Shown here: positions 43,771 through 55,409 of the stretch, piece after piece | Numbering within the stretch: the stretch's first letter is position 1 | How the letters are laid out: each line of letters opens with the position of its first letter | Source of the DNA: Copromyces sp. CBS 386.78 | Lineage: Eukaryota > Ascomycota > Sordariomycetes > Sordariales > Sordariaceae | Length of the DNA: 64,000 bases | Assembly: GCA_030685235.1 (NCBI GenBank) | Contig: MU839194.1 | Span: forward strand, 82,488 to 146,487 | Direction: 5' to 3' | Translations under genes and position numbers: made by a program | The notes under the pieces: model-generated | Told to the model about the DNA's origin: nothing | Seen by the model: only the letters and a program-made list of their open reading frames with translations | Databases searched by the model: none

Positions 43771-46418
43771 ATGGCCATGTACCGATCCGATCAGACCCGT
43801 GCAGATGCTCCCGCTGCCCCGGGCCTTCAATCACATCCACTGCCCGGACTTCCACCACACGGGCCATCATCATCATCACTTCAACCACAACAAGTCTCTC
43901 TTTCATCGGCGTCAGCACGATCATCATCATCATCATCCTCCTCCACATCTTTGCGACCGCTTCCTCCTTTGGCCATGTCAATAGGAACAGCACCGGTGCC
44001 GAGTGCTCACTTGAGAGGACCTCCCGGCCTGGGACAGCAACAGGCCACGCGCACGCTCCAGGGCCCGTCCGCGCAGGATTGGGCCCGCCATCGCGATATC
44101 ATCGTCGACCTCTACAGACAGTATCCCCTCAAAAAAGTAAGCGACATTATGAGGAGTCAATACAACTTCTCTGCAAGGTATTTTGGCCTCCCTTCATTCT
44201 GTCGGTCTCCATGCACACAGCAAGCCCCCATGTTCCTTCTCGCTGTCTTGCAGCTCAAATCAACAAAGCCGACGGCTTCTTCGTGTCCATGTCCTGTCCC
44301 CGTCTGAACATGGACACAGCATCTGCACCGTCAGAGACACACTGTCCTATCCCATCACTGCACTCATCCAAGTCCCAGTCCCACGGGAGCTAGCCGCATA
44401 TGCTGGCTCCACGCCCTGTTGACCACAGCACCGGAGTCCATGCCCTCTGAGTTTGACCAACAGGGAAAGCAGTCCGCCGGCTGTCTGTCTACCATCCAGC
44501 TCATCTATTTCACGTCTCCGTTCTCTTATACCGTTGCTGGCAATCATGTGTACGGTACCTGATCATCGTCTTAACTATAATAATGACCACTTCCCTGTTT
44601 CCATGTTGCTCATGACTTCTTGTCGTCATTATCCTACCTTCCATATCCTTCATCTCACCTTACCTTGTCACATCACTCCACCTCCGCAGAACCAACATGA
44701 CGCTGATCGAGATCCCCTTTGCTAACCTCACCTTGTCGGACACCAGCAAACGCATGTATGACAAGAGATTCCGGGAATGGAACGTGTTTAAAAATGTGAA
44801 CAGCGATGAAAAGGATAGGCATGTACGTCCTGGCCGATTCCATGGATCCACTTCGCCTCGGAGGCACGCCCATGCCTCACCGGCGGGATACCAACAACAT
44901 GATATCAATAACATGGACGGCGTACGGGAAACACCACAGCACACACAGCCCCTGCTATCACCACATCAGAGTCGGAGGCGTTCACAACGGTCAACGAGCC
45001 CCTACACATCCTCCTTGTCCATCAGTCCAAGTACCATGTCCATGGGCAGGTCACCAACACCAGCACACCAACGAGCCATGAGCCCACCACTCACCCGAAC
45101 GGCACTGAGCATAGCGGACCTCATCATAGAAACCGCCCCCCAGTCGAAGGGGAGATCGGAGTCTCCCGCCGAGACCATCGAGACATGCTCGTCGCCAACC
45201 TTCTCTTCCTCGACACCTGGTGGACAATCATGCGCTACACCCGCATCGAGTTGTGCTTGGTCAGAGGATCAGAACCAGGACAGGGACAAGCAAATAGTCC
45301 ACGCCGGGTCCCCCAATCCACAAAACTTTTCGAACTTCAAGGCACAGATCCGCGCACTTGCCGAGTCACCTCCACCATTCATCGCCCCGGACTCCAGGAC
45401 GCGAACACTGGACATCATCACCCTCAGCCTCCGCGACTACTATGACTGGCAAATACGCAACGTACCTGACGGCATCGCACCCGACGAGTTCCTCGGACGA
45501 GGAACAACCGATGCATCACAGCTTTACTGGTCTTCCATTAAAAACGCCATTTACCTCATCAAGCTATCGGCCAGTTCAGGGGAATCAGATGCCACTCAAC
45601 GACCCGATGTCCACGCATGGCCAGCCTTGTCCGAAGCTGGTCGGGACGCCGCGGCCGCCATGACCAGCCAACCTTTTGACTTCCTCCGCAACCTTTTCGC
45701 CACGCTCTCACCAGCCAATGTCCGCGCCCGCCCCGAACTTCGAACCATCCTGCTGCAGTTCCTGGCCAGTGAAGCCAAAAACAACTTCTCACCCACGCAT
45801 CCCATCGCCCGCATCTGCACCGAACTCAACAATGACCAAGATTGCCAGGAAATTTCCCGCCGCGCCTTGCAGTGCATGGTGGACATGTTCAGTCGCCTCG
45901 GCCAACGACGCTTCGTCTCCTTCAAGCTTCTCGACTCCCTAGCCACTCTCATCCGTCGCAACGGCGAGTTCGATGCGGCAATGGCCATTGTCACCGAGCT
46001 GTTCAAAGCCTGCCGGCAAGAATTCGGCCCGTACTCGGAACAGACCCGTGCAGTTGAGAATGAGTTGGCGCACTTCTACATGGTTGTGGATGACTGCGAC
46101 CAAGCATTGCAGCACTGCATGGCTGTTATCCGTCGCCCGCCACCCGAGGGGCTTCTCAATGACCCAAAGGTCGCCTTTCATCAAGACGGCATCGCAGCGC
46201 ACACAATGGAAGACGTCGCAGAGATCCATGAGAGACGCGGGGACTTGGAGCAGGCAATTGTTTGGCTTGAGAGGGCGGCGGATCTCGCATTGAGGGTTTG
46301 GGGAGCACAGGCGGTAGCGACGGGACATATTGTTGATAAGCTTACGACGTTGAAGAAGGAGCACGCAAACAATATATTGAAGAGTGCGAGGGATTGGGAG
46401 GCTGTTATCGAGCGATAA
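43771..46418 (+). CDS. Clr5-domain protein with TPR-like C-terminus
   Basis: Two exons, 43,771-44,177 and 44,747-46,418, joined by a 569-bp intron (donor AAG/gtattt, branch CTAAC at about 44,721, acceptor ACCAG), giving 692 residues. The intron falls inside the Clr5 domain: WARHRDIIVDLYRQYPLKKV, SDIMRSQYNFSA, then SKRMYDKRFREWNVFKNV (residues about 100-155). Clr5 is a short helical domain common in fungal regulators or signalling proteins. A Ser/Pro-rich linker (about 160-300) follows, then an all-helical region ending in tetratricopeptide-like repeats (VDDCDQALQHCMAVIRRP, IHERRGDLEQAIVWLERAAD, residues about 560-680), suggesting a protein-protein scaffold. It starts with a poly-Ser tract (RSSSSSSSSTS) coded by TCATCA repeats. 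The next base pairs downstream are the retrotransposon. Confidence 0.8.
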
Positions 46419-46454
46419 TTTCTTGAAGAATTGCCGGTAGTACCTAAATACTAT

Positions 46455-46459
46455 AAGAG
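46455..46459. other. Target-site duplication AAGAG, left copy (outer element)
   Basis: AAGAG directly precedes the left LTR; the same 5 bp follow the right LTR at 61,940-61,944. A 5-bp duplication is standard for Ty3/gypsy integration. Confidence 0.85.
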
Positions 46460-46681
46460 TATCACAGGATTAGGCCTGTAATATGCCCACCCTGCACTGC
46501 CTCTTAGATGTGCCATAACCATCGTTATAGCACGGTCACGTGCAGGGTTATGTGCGCGCACGGCCTGGCTTCCAGGGCTCTCGCCTATATAGCCAATCTT
46601 CCACGTACATCCTTCCTTTCCTCTCCTTCGTATAATAACGTATATCCTACCCTACCCCCAATAATACCTCACCTTGTAATA
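46460..46681 (+). repeat. Left (5') LTR of outer Ty3/gypsy element, 222 bp
   Basis: Matches 61,718-61,939 over its full 222 bp without gaps; all differences seen are transitions. Terminal TG...CA has become TA...TA. This copy retains near-normal GC content, in contrast to the adjacent internal region. The LTR should contain the element's promoter and poly(A) signal. Confidence 0.92.
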
Positions 46682-46693
46682 GTTTATTATACC
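46682..46693 (+). other. Primer-binding-site-like sequence of outer element
   Basis: GTTTATTATACC starts directly after the left LTR, where a tRNA primer-binding site belongs. The inner element has nearly the same 12 bases at its equivalent position. The original tRNA cannot be named after RIP. Confidence 0.5.
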
Positions 46694-47199
46694 TTACTAT
46701 TATACTACGCACGCTTAAGGGAGATAAATTCAAATTACGTTTAATATAAAAAGATTATTCAAATTGTATCCGCGATCAAAAATTCGACCCTTTACGAACG
46801 GGGCAAATAAAAACTCGGTCGTAAATAGTACGACTCGAACTAAATAATATAGGTATTAACTTTATCTCTTTTTCCCTACTTATTAATTAAAATAGTGCAT
46901 TTAAGGAAATTATTGTATTTACGTTAATTTAGTAATTAATAACGGACTAACTATAAATTATTATTAATAATTTTATTATAATAATTACTATTAGAGCTCT
47001 TTAAACTTCCAATATTAACCTCGCGAATTAAATAATTTATAATACCTTCGCTAAGGTACTTACAAACTTTAATAACGATCTTAATATTTACTTTCCTTCT
47101 ATTTATACTATAGATTACGCCTTCGTACTTACTTTAATCCTTATACTCCGCAACGTTACCCTCGCCTTTAACCGTTTTATTTATAATAATATAATTAAA

Positions 47200-48600
47200 G
47201 CCCGTTCGTATACTTAAAAAGTTAAAGAGGATTTTACCGAATCCTATTAAAAAATTAATCGTTTAAATATTTGAAATACCGAATTTTAATAAGGGATTAA
47301 TAAATTTAAATAATTTTTGATTAATTTAAAAATTAATATTTTTAAATCTTTTTAATAATAGAAAAATAGGTACGCCGAAGCTATTAATAAAATTCGCGCT
47401 CAATTGAAATAAGTTTAAAAGATTAAAATATTTATTATAACGATTATAAGTATTAATAGTAGTAGTTATAGGTTAATATAGTTACGTACGTATATTATTC
47501 CGTTCGATAGTAAAAGAATTACCCTATTAGAAAAAGCGGAAAAATACTACTCTTAATATATAAAAGTTAAATTATATTAAATTAACGAGCCGATCTACTT
47601 CGCCTCTAAATTTAAATATTTTTTATATATTACTAAATATTTCGAAGGCCCCCCTTTCGTAACTATTAAATCGGCGCTAATTAATATCTTCGAATATTTA
47701 ATTAATAATATTAAATAGAAATAGAAGACCGCTATAGACCTTTTTAAAGAATTCAATACTAAATATAATAATTCTAATTTTACCGTTATTATTCGTTACG
47801 AATTAAACAATTTAAAAATAATTAAAAATATATATTAGACCATTTTCGAAGACTACTTTACTATTCTTATTGATTAGTATAATATAAATAATACTATAAA
47901 AATATATTTCCTTTATAATAAAATTATTAAGGCCGTCTATAATATTATTATTTATTAATACCCGTTTCCTACTAATAACGATTACGGTAAATAGTTTTAA
48001 ATAATCCGCTTACTAGCCTAGAACTATAAAAATAATATTTATTATAAAAAGTTCGCTAATCCGTTTTATAAACTATTTTCCTCGAATAATTATAATATTA
48101 CTTCGTCCGCAGAATAGCCTATTAATTAGGGCGGTAATATAATAGACTTTAATTCTATATCCGCTACTAATATTATTATACATAGTATAATTTTGTAAAA
48201 GATTTTCGAATATTATATAAAAATAGGCGCGTATATACGTTACGGTCGTAAGAATTATTTTTCAACTACTTACTATAGTCGTATTAATTTTAATAAGGAT
48301 CCTCCCGCTTCTATTTATAGTAATTGCGGCGGTTATAGTAGTAGGGGCGGTAATAGAAGAGGCGGTAGAGGCGGTAATAATAATACCGCTCCTTAGTAGA
48401 ATTAGTACGGCTACGGCTAGTAGGGCTATAATTAGTAAAGCTACGGTTAATAATATTAAATTAACATTATAAACGCTTAAACGGCTAATAATAACGCTAC
48501 GGTACTATAGTATTAGCAAGCCCCGGTCCCCGCGTATATCCCCGGCTTCGTTAGCCCCGTCTAGGGTAATGAAATTAATTATATTAATTAGCAGGGAAAT
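47200..48600 (+). pseudogene. gag remnant of outer element
   Basis: Broken frame in the gag position. Ends in a Gly/Arg/Asn-rich stretch (about 48,330-48,420) preceded by a CCHC zinc-knuckle-like remnant with R-C-G-R-K-N spacing at about 48,215-48,290. Multiple stops; boundaries approximate. Confidence 0.6.
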
Positions 48601-48767
48601 ATATAGCTTCTAAACTAAATTACAATTAAAAGTAACTATTTATAAAATAAAAAGAGGAGGGTAGTATTATTATACAGCTAAATATAATTAAAATTTATAG
48701 ACCTTCTATAAATAGCTATTATAAATTTCCTAATTTATTAAACTTTTTTATTTAATTATCCGATGGA

Positions 48768-49060
48768 TTGTATAAAGTATATTGTTCAACTTTAGTTAAT
48801 AGCAGTTATATTACCTTAGGTTTTATTAATAGATATTTCGTTTATTATTACCGTCTCCCCTTTTTTAAATTTATAATATTTAAAATCTTATATTTCACTA
48901 ACGGAGGCCTTATTAAAAGTAATATTATTTATTTTATAAGATTTATAATAAGGATAGGCTATTATTACGAAATTATCGACCTATTTATTTATAACCTAGC
49001 TGAAAATAACCTAATTATTTTAGGCTACTTATAATTAATTTATTACTCGCTAAATATTTT
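48768..49060 (+). pseudogene. Retroviral-type protease remnant of outer element
   Basis: The longest surviving open stretch (48,768-49,034, 88 codons) reads VNSSYITLGFINRY and later HYEIIDLFIYNLAENNLIILG-like text (here YYEIIDLFIYNLAENNLI), matching the C-terminal part of Ty3 proteases that end in an ILG-x-x-W block. Confidence 0.6.
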
Positions 49061-50119
49061 ATAGCTTTACAATTCGCTCTAATTTACTATAATTTATAAA
49101 AAGTACGGCTACTTCTTAAAGGGGATCCTTAATACTAAGTGGGAAACCCTTATAATTAACCTAATTACCTATTTTAATATAACGAATTTAACGTTTAAAA
49201 AGGCTATTTACAAGGAGGTCCTAAATAAAAGCGAGCTTAATATTAAACTATAAGCGGATACCCTTTACTATATTTCTATTTTTATAATTATAAAACGAAC
49301 GGCCCGCTAGCGGTTTAACTGTTTTTAAAACTAGATCGTTTACTATTTAAAGACTTTTACAATTAGTAAAATATTAACGGGCCCCGGCTAAACTATTATA
49401 TTTAACGCCATCCCCTTCGGCGTAATCTTCCTTCTTCTACTATGGATAGTCCTAATACTTTACTAGGTAGCTAGAGGATTTTATACCATTATTATAAATT
49501 ATCGAATTTAAGTCCGTCGCTTCTATATTCTAATAAGTCCTATTAATTTTAACAATATTAAAGAATTATCCGCCGCCACCTTTAATTAATTGATAAAGAA
49601 GTATAGCCTCTAAATTATCCGTACTATAAGGGCTAATATAGCCGAAAATATTAAACGTATAATGGAAGAGGATTAATTAGTAGAAGAATATAATATTTTA
49701 AACCTATCTACTTTTAACAATAAATTTATATTAGAAATAATTAAAGAGGTCCTTATAAGTAAAGGATAAAAATATAAGAAGTTCTTCGGTAATAACTTCT
49801 ACCGCTAAATCGATAATTTAATAAGTAAAAGTAATATAGCTACTTTAAGAGTTATTAAAGTCTCTAACTCTATTAAAATCAATAGTATAAATAACGACTT
49901 TCCTTAGTACGAAGAAGCTATCGATTAATATTTCGCCGCTAATAGTATCGCCCTATATAAAGTTATTTCGGAAGATATTACAAAATTTTACGAGAAAGCT
50001 AATAAACCCCTTAAAATTAACATATAAATTTAAATTAAATTATTTTAATAGTATTAGTATTATACGAATACTTTCTAATAGAAGGGAGTTAAAACCCTTC
50101 CTCCTTATTATTCCTACAA

Positions 50120-50367
50120 TTTTAAAATTGAATTCCGCCCGAAAATTATACCCTTAGCCGCTCGTAAATGCCCTTTTAATCCCGACGAACTTAATATAAT
50201 TAAGAAATAGATCGATAATATACTACAGAAGAAGTTTATCCGACTATTATAATTAGAAGTATCCGCCCTAATCCTTTTAATAAAGAAATTAGGAAGAGGA
50301 GTCTATATTTACGTAGACTACTACGGTATTAATAACGTCACTCTCAAATTATAGTATCTATTACCGT
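50120..50367 (+). pseudogene. Reverse transcriptase, N-terminal part (split by inner element)
   Basis: Reads FKIEFRPKIIPLAARKCP, KKFIRLL, then GRGVYIYVDYYGINNVTLKL and YLLPL, corresponding to the Ty3 RT block that contains the VDYRGLN and YPLPLI motifs. The frame is cut after LPL by the nested insertion and resumes at 58,572. Confidence 0.85.
50363..50367. other. Target-site duplication ACCGT, left copy (inner element)
   Basis: ACCGT precedes the left inner LTR and is repeated at 58,567-58,571. Confidence 0.85.
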
Positions 50368-50611
50368 TATTATGGGGCGCGAGCAAGCACTAAGGTAAGA
50401 TGTTGATTGTTGTGCGAGGAACTAGAAGAGGAACCTGTACGCATACGAGAACTATATAAGGCATGGTATAGAGCCCTATGACTATAGGTGGCTATAGATC
50501 TATAAGGCAGCACTATAACTATATTGTACTTAAATAATTATATTTAGTTAATTATACTAATATAGTATAGTACCCCTATTTATTTATAAAGAGTAGGTAA
50601 TATTTATAATA
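50368..50611 (-). repeat. Left LTR of inner element (its 3' LTR), 244 bp, heavily RIPed
   Basis: Pairs without gaps with 58,323-58,566. Because the inner element reads on the minus strand, this is its 3' LTR; a polypurine tract (minus-strand GGAGGGTAG, plus 50,612-50,620) abuts it, as expected. Confidence 0.9.
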
Positions 50612-53600
50612 CTACCCTCCGTCTAAATTAATTCCCGGCTTTAAAACCGTTTAGAAACTATTAATATTTATAAAGTAGGGTATACTAAGGCGGGTAAACG
50701 TTTAGCGCTAAACCTCCTATTAAAGGGTCGAATATTAGCTAAAATATTATTAAATATATTCCTTTTTCAAAAATTATTCGATTATTATTTTAAATAATCC
50801 TAAATAAGCTTAAAATGCTCCTAGCAATTTTATAAGCCTCCTATCTATATTGTACTATTATTAACCTCCGACGGGGGGTATTATAGGGACGCTTGTAGTA
50901 TAATAATATATAAGGACGTTTATATCCCTATTAATATTGTAAATTATAGAGGCCTTCTATTCGAATTTCGTTTATAATCGCTATAATTATCTTTTCTCCT
51001 TTTCTATTTCGTAATTACTTCCCCTTTCCCTACTAATTGTAATATAACATTTTAACTATATAGGTTTTAATTGTTACTTAGGGGGTGAATTATTAGGGGT
51101 AGGAGACGTAGGTGCGTTATAAAATATATTATTTCCTAATTACTATTAATAATACTTTTATTATTACGGTAGGGTATTTATAAGGCAATTCAGCTAGGAT
51201 ATATAGAATAAACCGTTATTAAACTCCTTATTTTTTATATCCGTCGTTAATATTATTTTACTTATTATTCAATTTTATATTCCGTTTAACCTATTAGTTA
51301 TCCGCCTTTAGAGTAATTGTAATAGGGATTAGAGAAGGCATTTTAGCTTAAATTTCCCTTATTTTCAATTAAATTTTAAATCCCTTCCTAAAATCGATAT
51401 ATAGTAATCTTAATTCTAATCGTCTTTTATAAAATTTTTAAACTATTTTATAATAATTGTTAAAGTTGGCCGCTAGTTGCTAATTTAGGGGGTAGTTAAA
51501 TTATTTTATTAAATAATATTATTGTCCTTTAATTTTCTAATAGTTTAAAAATTCTTCGAACTCTTAACGCCTATTTTCTTCGAAATTATTAATTTTAATA
51601 ATTATTATACTTTCGTTAACTTTAACGTTAGTTATAAAGGTTTTCTAGCCTAGTAAGCTTTTAACGTATAATTTAACCCTAAATATATTAATAATGTAAA
51701 TAACCTTTATATTACTAGGTAAGGCTAATTCTACCATATATAAACTAACTTTTATAACGCGAAAAGGTCCTTTAAAATGTAGTGCTAATTTGTTGTACGG
51801 GTTATTAATTATGTAGTTAGCTATATTAAATATAACCTTATCCCCAACTTTATATTTAAAAATATCGGTACGGTTTTCGTTCGCCGCCGCTTCGTATTTT
51901 GCTTACGCTTATAAAGAAGAAGTTTTAACGAAGTCCTAAACCTTTTTAAATTATAATATTAATTAATTAGTATTAAAGATTTACTTTTTCTATACATTTA
52001 TTACGTTTAGGGGTAATAATATAGATAGTTTTATCCTTATACGAAAGTAAAAATTGTAATTAGCGAAAAAGGGGGTTACTCCTATTAATACCGATTTAAA
52101 ATTATTGCCCTAAAATTTAACTAAAGGTAGTTAATTTATTTAATCGTCCTATACTTAATTAATAAAAGTTTGTAAATATTATTCTAATTCTATATTAATT
52201 TTTTCGGTTTATCCGTTCGTTTCCTTATAGTAAGGTATAAAATACTTTAGTTTAACGTTTAACCATAGGGATAATTACCTCTAAAATACTAAAATAAATT
52301 GAATTCCTCTATTTGAAATAACGGTATTTAAAAGGCCGTAAAAAATATAAATCCGGTTAATAAATTTCTCTACTAACTCTTCTATTATTAATCCTTTTAT
52401 TAAGATAAAGTATTTTATTTTAATTAGCCTATTTATTACGATTAGTATATACTTATATTCCGCCCCCCTTTCTATTCACTATAATTTAGGGAATAAGGTT
52501 ATATAATTAATAGAAATATTGCGCTACTGGGTATAAGGAATAAGTAAAGGTTTAAAAAAACCTGCTAGCGACGTCCTAGTAGCCTTAGTCTTATTATAGG
52601 GTATATACCCCTTATAATAGGTATTTACTACAATTACTATCCCTAACTAGAAATAATAGTATATTAATACTATCGTTTTATCCCTCCTAAGGTAGCCGCC
52701 CTATATTAAGGTATAAATATAATAAATTAATTCTAGTTAGACCACTTTATTGTCGGGGAGTATTACTAGCCTATCCTTAAATATTACCCTATTATTAACT
52801 ATATAATATTTAATAAAAGGGATTTTTAATTTCTTCTTTAAATACTTCGGCTAGCAATCTCTAAATTTAATAACCTCCCGGATATCCGCTATTATAAGAG
52901 AATTAATATAAGCCCGGTCTATTAAATCATCTATATAAATACTTAGTCCGTCTTCGTCGTCTTCTCCCTCGAAATTATTTTTTAAAATATAAATAGTAAG
53001 GGGGGCTCCGTTATCTATTATAATATTTATCGTAAAGCCTTCGCCGTTTATATCTATTAATTCTTAATTAAATAAATTTTCGTCGAAGTACGAAAAATTA
53101 ATAAACGGCTTCTTTCTTACTTTCAGCCTATCGTCCTCCGTATCCTTTAGTATATATTCTAATTTACAATTCAAAGTATTAAGTTTAATATTAATTAATC
53201 CTAGCCGGTATTTAATTATAAAATTGAACCTAAATAGAAATTCAAACTACTTTATATACCTAAATATAAACTTCTTCATAATATTAAACGTTTTAAAATT
53301 CTGTTAGTTAATAATAATTTTAAAAAGTTAAATAGCGCCCTCTAACTTAGGCTACTATTCTTCTAATACCTTAATAATAGCTAGCAATTCTTTATTATAA
53401 ATATTATAATTATATTCAATTATAAAATACTTAGCCGAAAAATAAACGATTAAATACAATTCACCATTATACAACCACAATAATATACTACCCGTTAACT
53501 AATTAAAGGCATCGACCTCTATAATTATCGGCTTTTCTCAATTATAAATTTTAAAAACTAATACTAATATAAAGGCTATCTTTAAAGCTTTAAAAGCATC

Positions 53601-54158
53601 GTTATATACTTTATCCCACTTCCAATCTATTATTTTCTTTATTAATTCGTATAGCGGCTTACCTATATACGAAAAGTTAATAATAAACCTCCTATAAAAG
53701 TTAGTAAAATTTAAGAAACGTTATAATTAGTATTTTGTAGTTAGCGCTTCCTATTTAATAATAGCTTCTACTTTCTCCGGGTCTATTTCGATTCCCCTAG
53801 GAGTAATAATAAAGCCCAAATACTTCGTTCTCTAAATATAGAATTTATATTTAATAATATTAATTTATAAACCTATATTAATTAAATATTATAGTACTTC
53901 CCTAATATATTTAATATATTCCTCGGACGTTTCTAAAAAAATTAAAACGTTATTAAAATAGGCCGTTATATAAATATTTAAAATATTGTACAAAATATTA
54001 TTAATAAAGTTCTAAAACGAAGCCGGTACTTTTAATAAACCGAATAGACATACTAGGGATTCGTAGAAATTAAACCTCGTAATAAAAGCCATTAACTATT
54101 TATATCCCTCAACTATACGTAACTTATTAAAAGCGGCGATAATATTTATCTTTATAAA

Positions 54159-54356
54159 CTATTTTATTTTACAAATAACATCCAATATTTCCTTAATTAA
54201 AGGTAACGGGTAATTATTCTTTAGCGAAATCTCATTAATACCCCTATAATCGACGTAAATCCGCACATTACCGCCTAATTTATAGGCTAATAGTATTAGC
54301 GAGGCGACGTCGGAAGTAAATAACCTAATAAATCCCTTCGCCAAATTATTATCCAA
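54159..54356 (-). pseudogene. Reverse transcriptase remnant of inner element
   Basis: 65-codon open stretch containing VDYRGINEIS and YPLPLIKEIL, the conserved Ty3 RT block; it differs in sequence from the outer element's equivalent, so the two are distinct families rather than copies of one. Confidence 0.85.
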
Positions 54357-55301
54357 TTACTATTTAATAACCTTAAATTCCTATAGTAATATCGGTCGTA
54401 TTCTAGAATAAGGTAGAAATTCTACCCCTAATTTTAAATCGATCTTATAATTGTAAGAACGGTATTCGGGTATTATATCGGCATCCCGTAAGTTAGTAAT
54501 ATAAGAGAAATCCTTATATTCGTTTAAGAAACGCGCTTTTACCTCCTCTAAAGTATATTTCAGCCTAGTAGCCTTATTTATAAATTTCTAAACATCCTCT
54601 TTTATAATACCGCAAATTTTATCGATTTTAATTAAGGGGGTTAACTTTCGTTCCTTAAGTAGTAATTATTCGGTATCCGTTATTTTCAACGTGCAAATAT
54701 AATTAACGTACTCCCTTACGGATTCGCTGGGCTAGAGAGCCTATTTTCCCTTACCTTCGCCCGCGGCCTACGCTTTATAAAGGTTAATAAATTCGTATAT
54801 TTTTAAGTTCTTAAAGTAAAATTTATACGGCTTACCTCTTCTTTATATAATATCCCTTTATATATCTTTAAATAAGGACGGTATTAAAATAGCCGCCTTC
54901 CTCTCCTTTTATACTGTTTAGAATTCCGCCTATATAATAAAGCTAACTCTAACGCCCTTTATTTATATATTAAATATAAAGGTCTTAGTATTAATTAATT
55001 TAATATCGGATAGGTTTAATATTACTATATTAATTATAAATTTAAAGGGTTGAAAGAATAGACGTTTAATTTATTCGGGCCGTCATAACGTTTATATCCT
55101 CTTCCTATTAATAGATTATATTCACGCTTTAATCTTCTTTAGTACCGGTTTCCTTATTAGACCGAAAGGTTCTTTAAATTCCCCTATATATACTAGAAAA
55201 GTCGGAAATTCTATTAATATCGCCTAACTTCCTCTAAGGGCTTCTATTATATTAATTATTTAAGCTAGGAGGTATTCGTCTTCGCTAAAATTAAAATTAC
55301 T

Positions 55302-55409
55302 ATCGGATCCGCTTTCGGCTTCCTTATTATTAAATCCGCTTTCGGCTTCCTTATTATCGGATCCGCTTTCAGCTTCCTTACCGTCGGATCCGCTCTTAGT
55401 TTCCTCAGA
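55302..55409. repeat. 27-bp tandem repeat, 4 copies, in inner gag region
   Basis: Units start at 55,302, 55,329, 55,356 and 55,383 (core CGGATCCGCTTTCGGCTTCC). On the minus strand each unit codes for nine residues, NKEAESGSD, an acidic low-complexity repeat in the gag-side protein. Confidence 0.85.

Noticed and set aside
48647..48680. Extra polypurine tract followed by TATTAT, as if a third LTR began
   Set aside because: Downstream sequence matches neither LTR pair and the gag-to-protease order continues across it.
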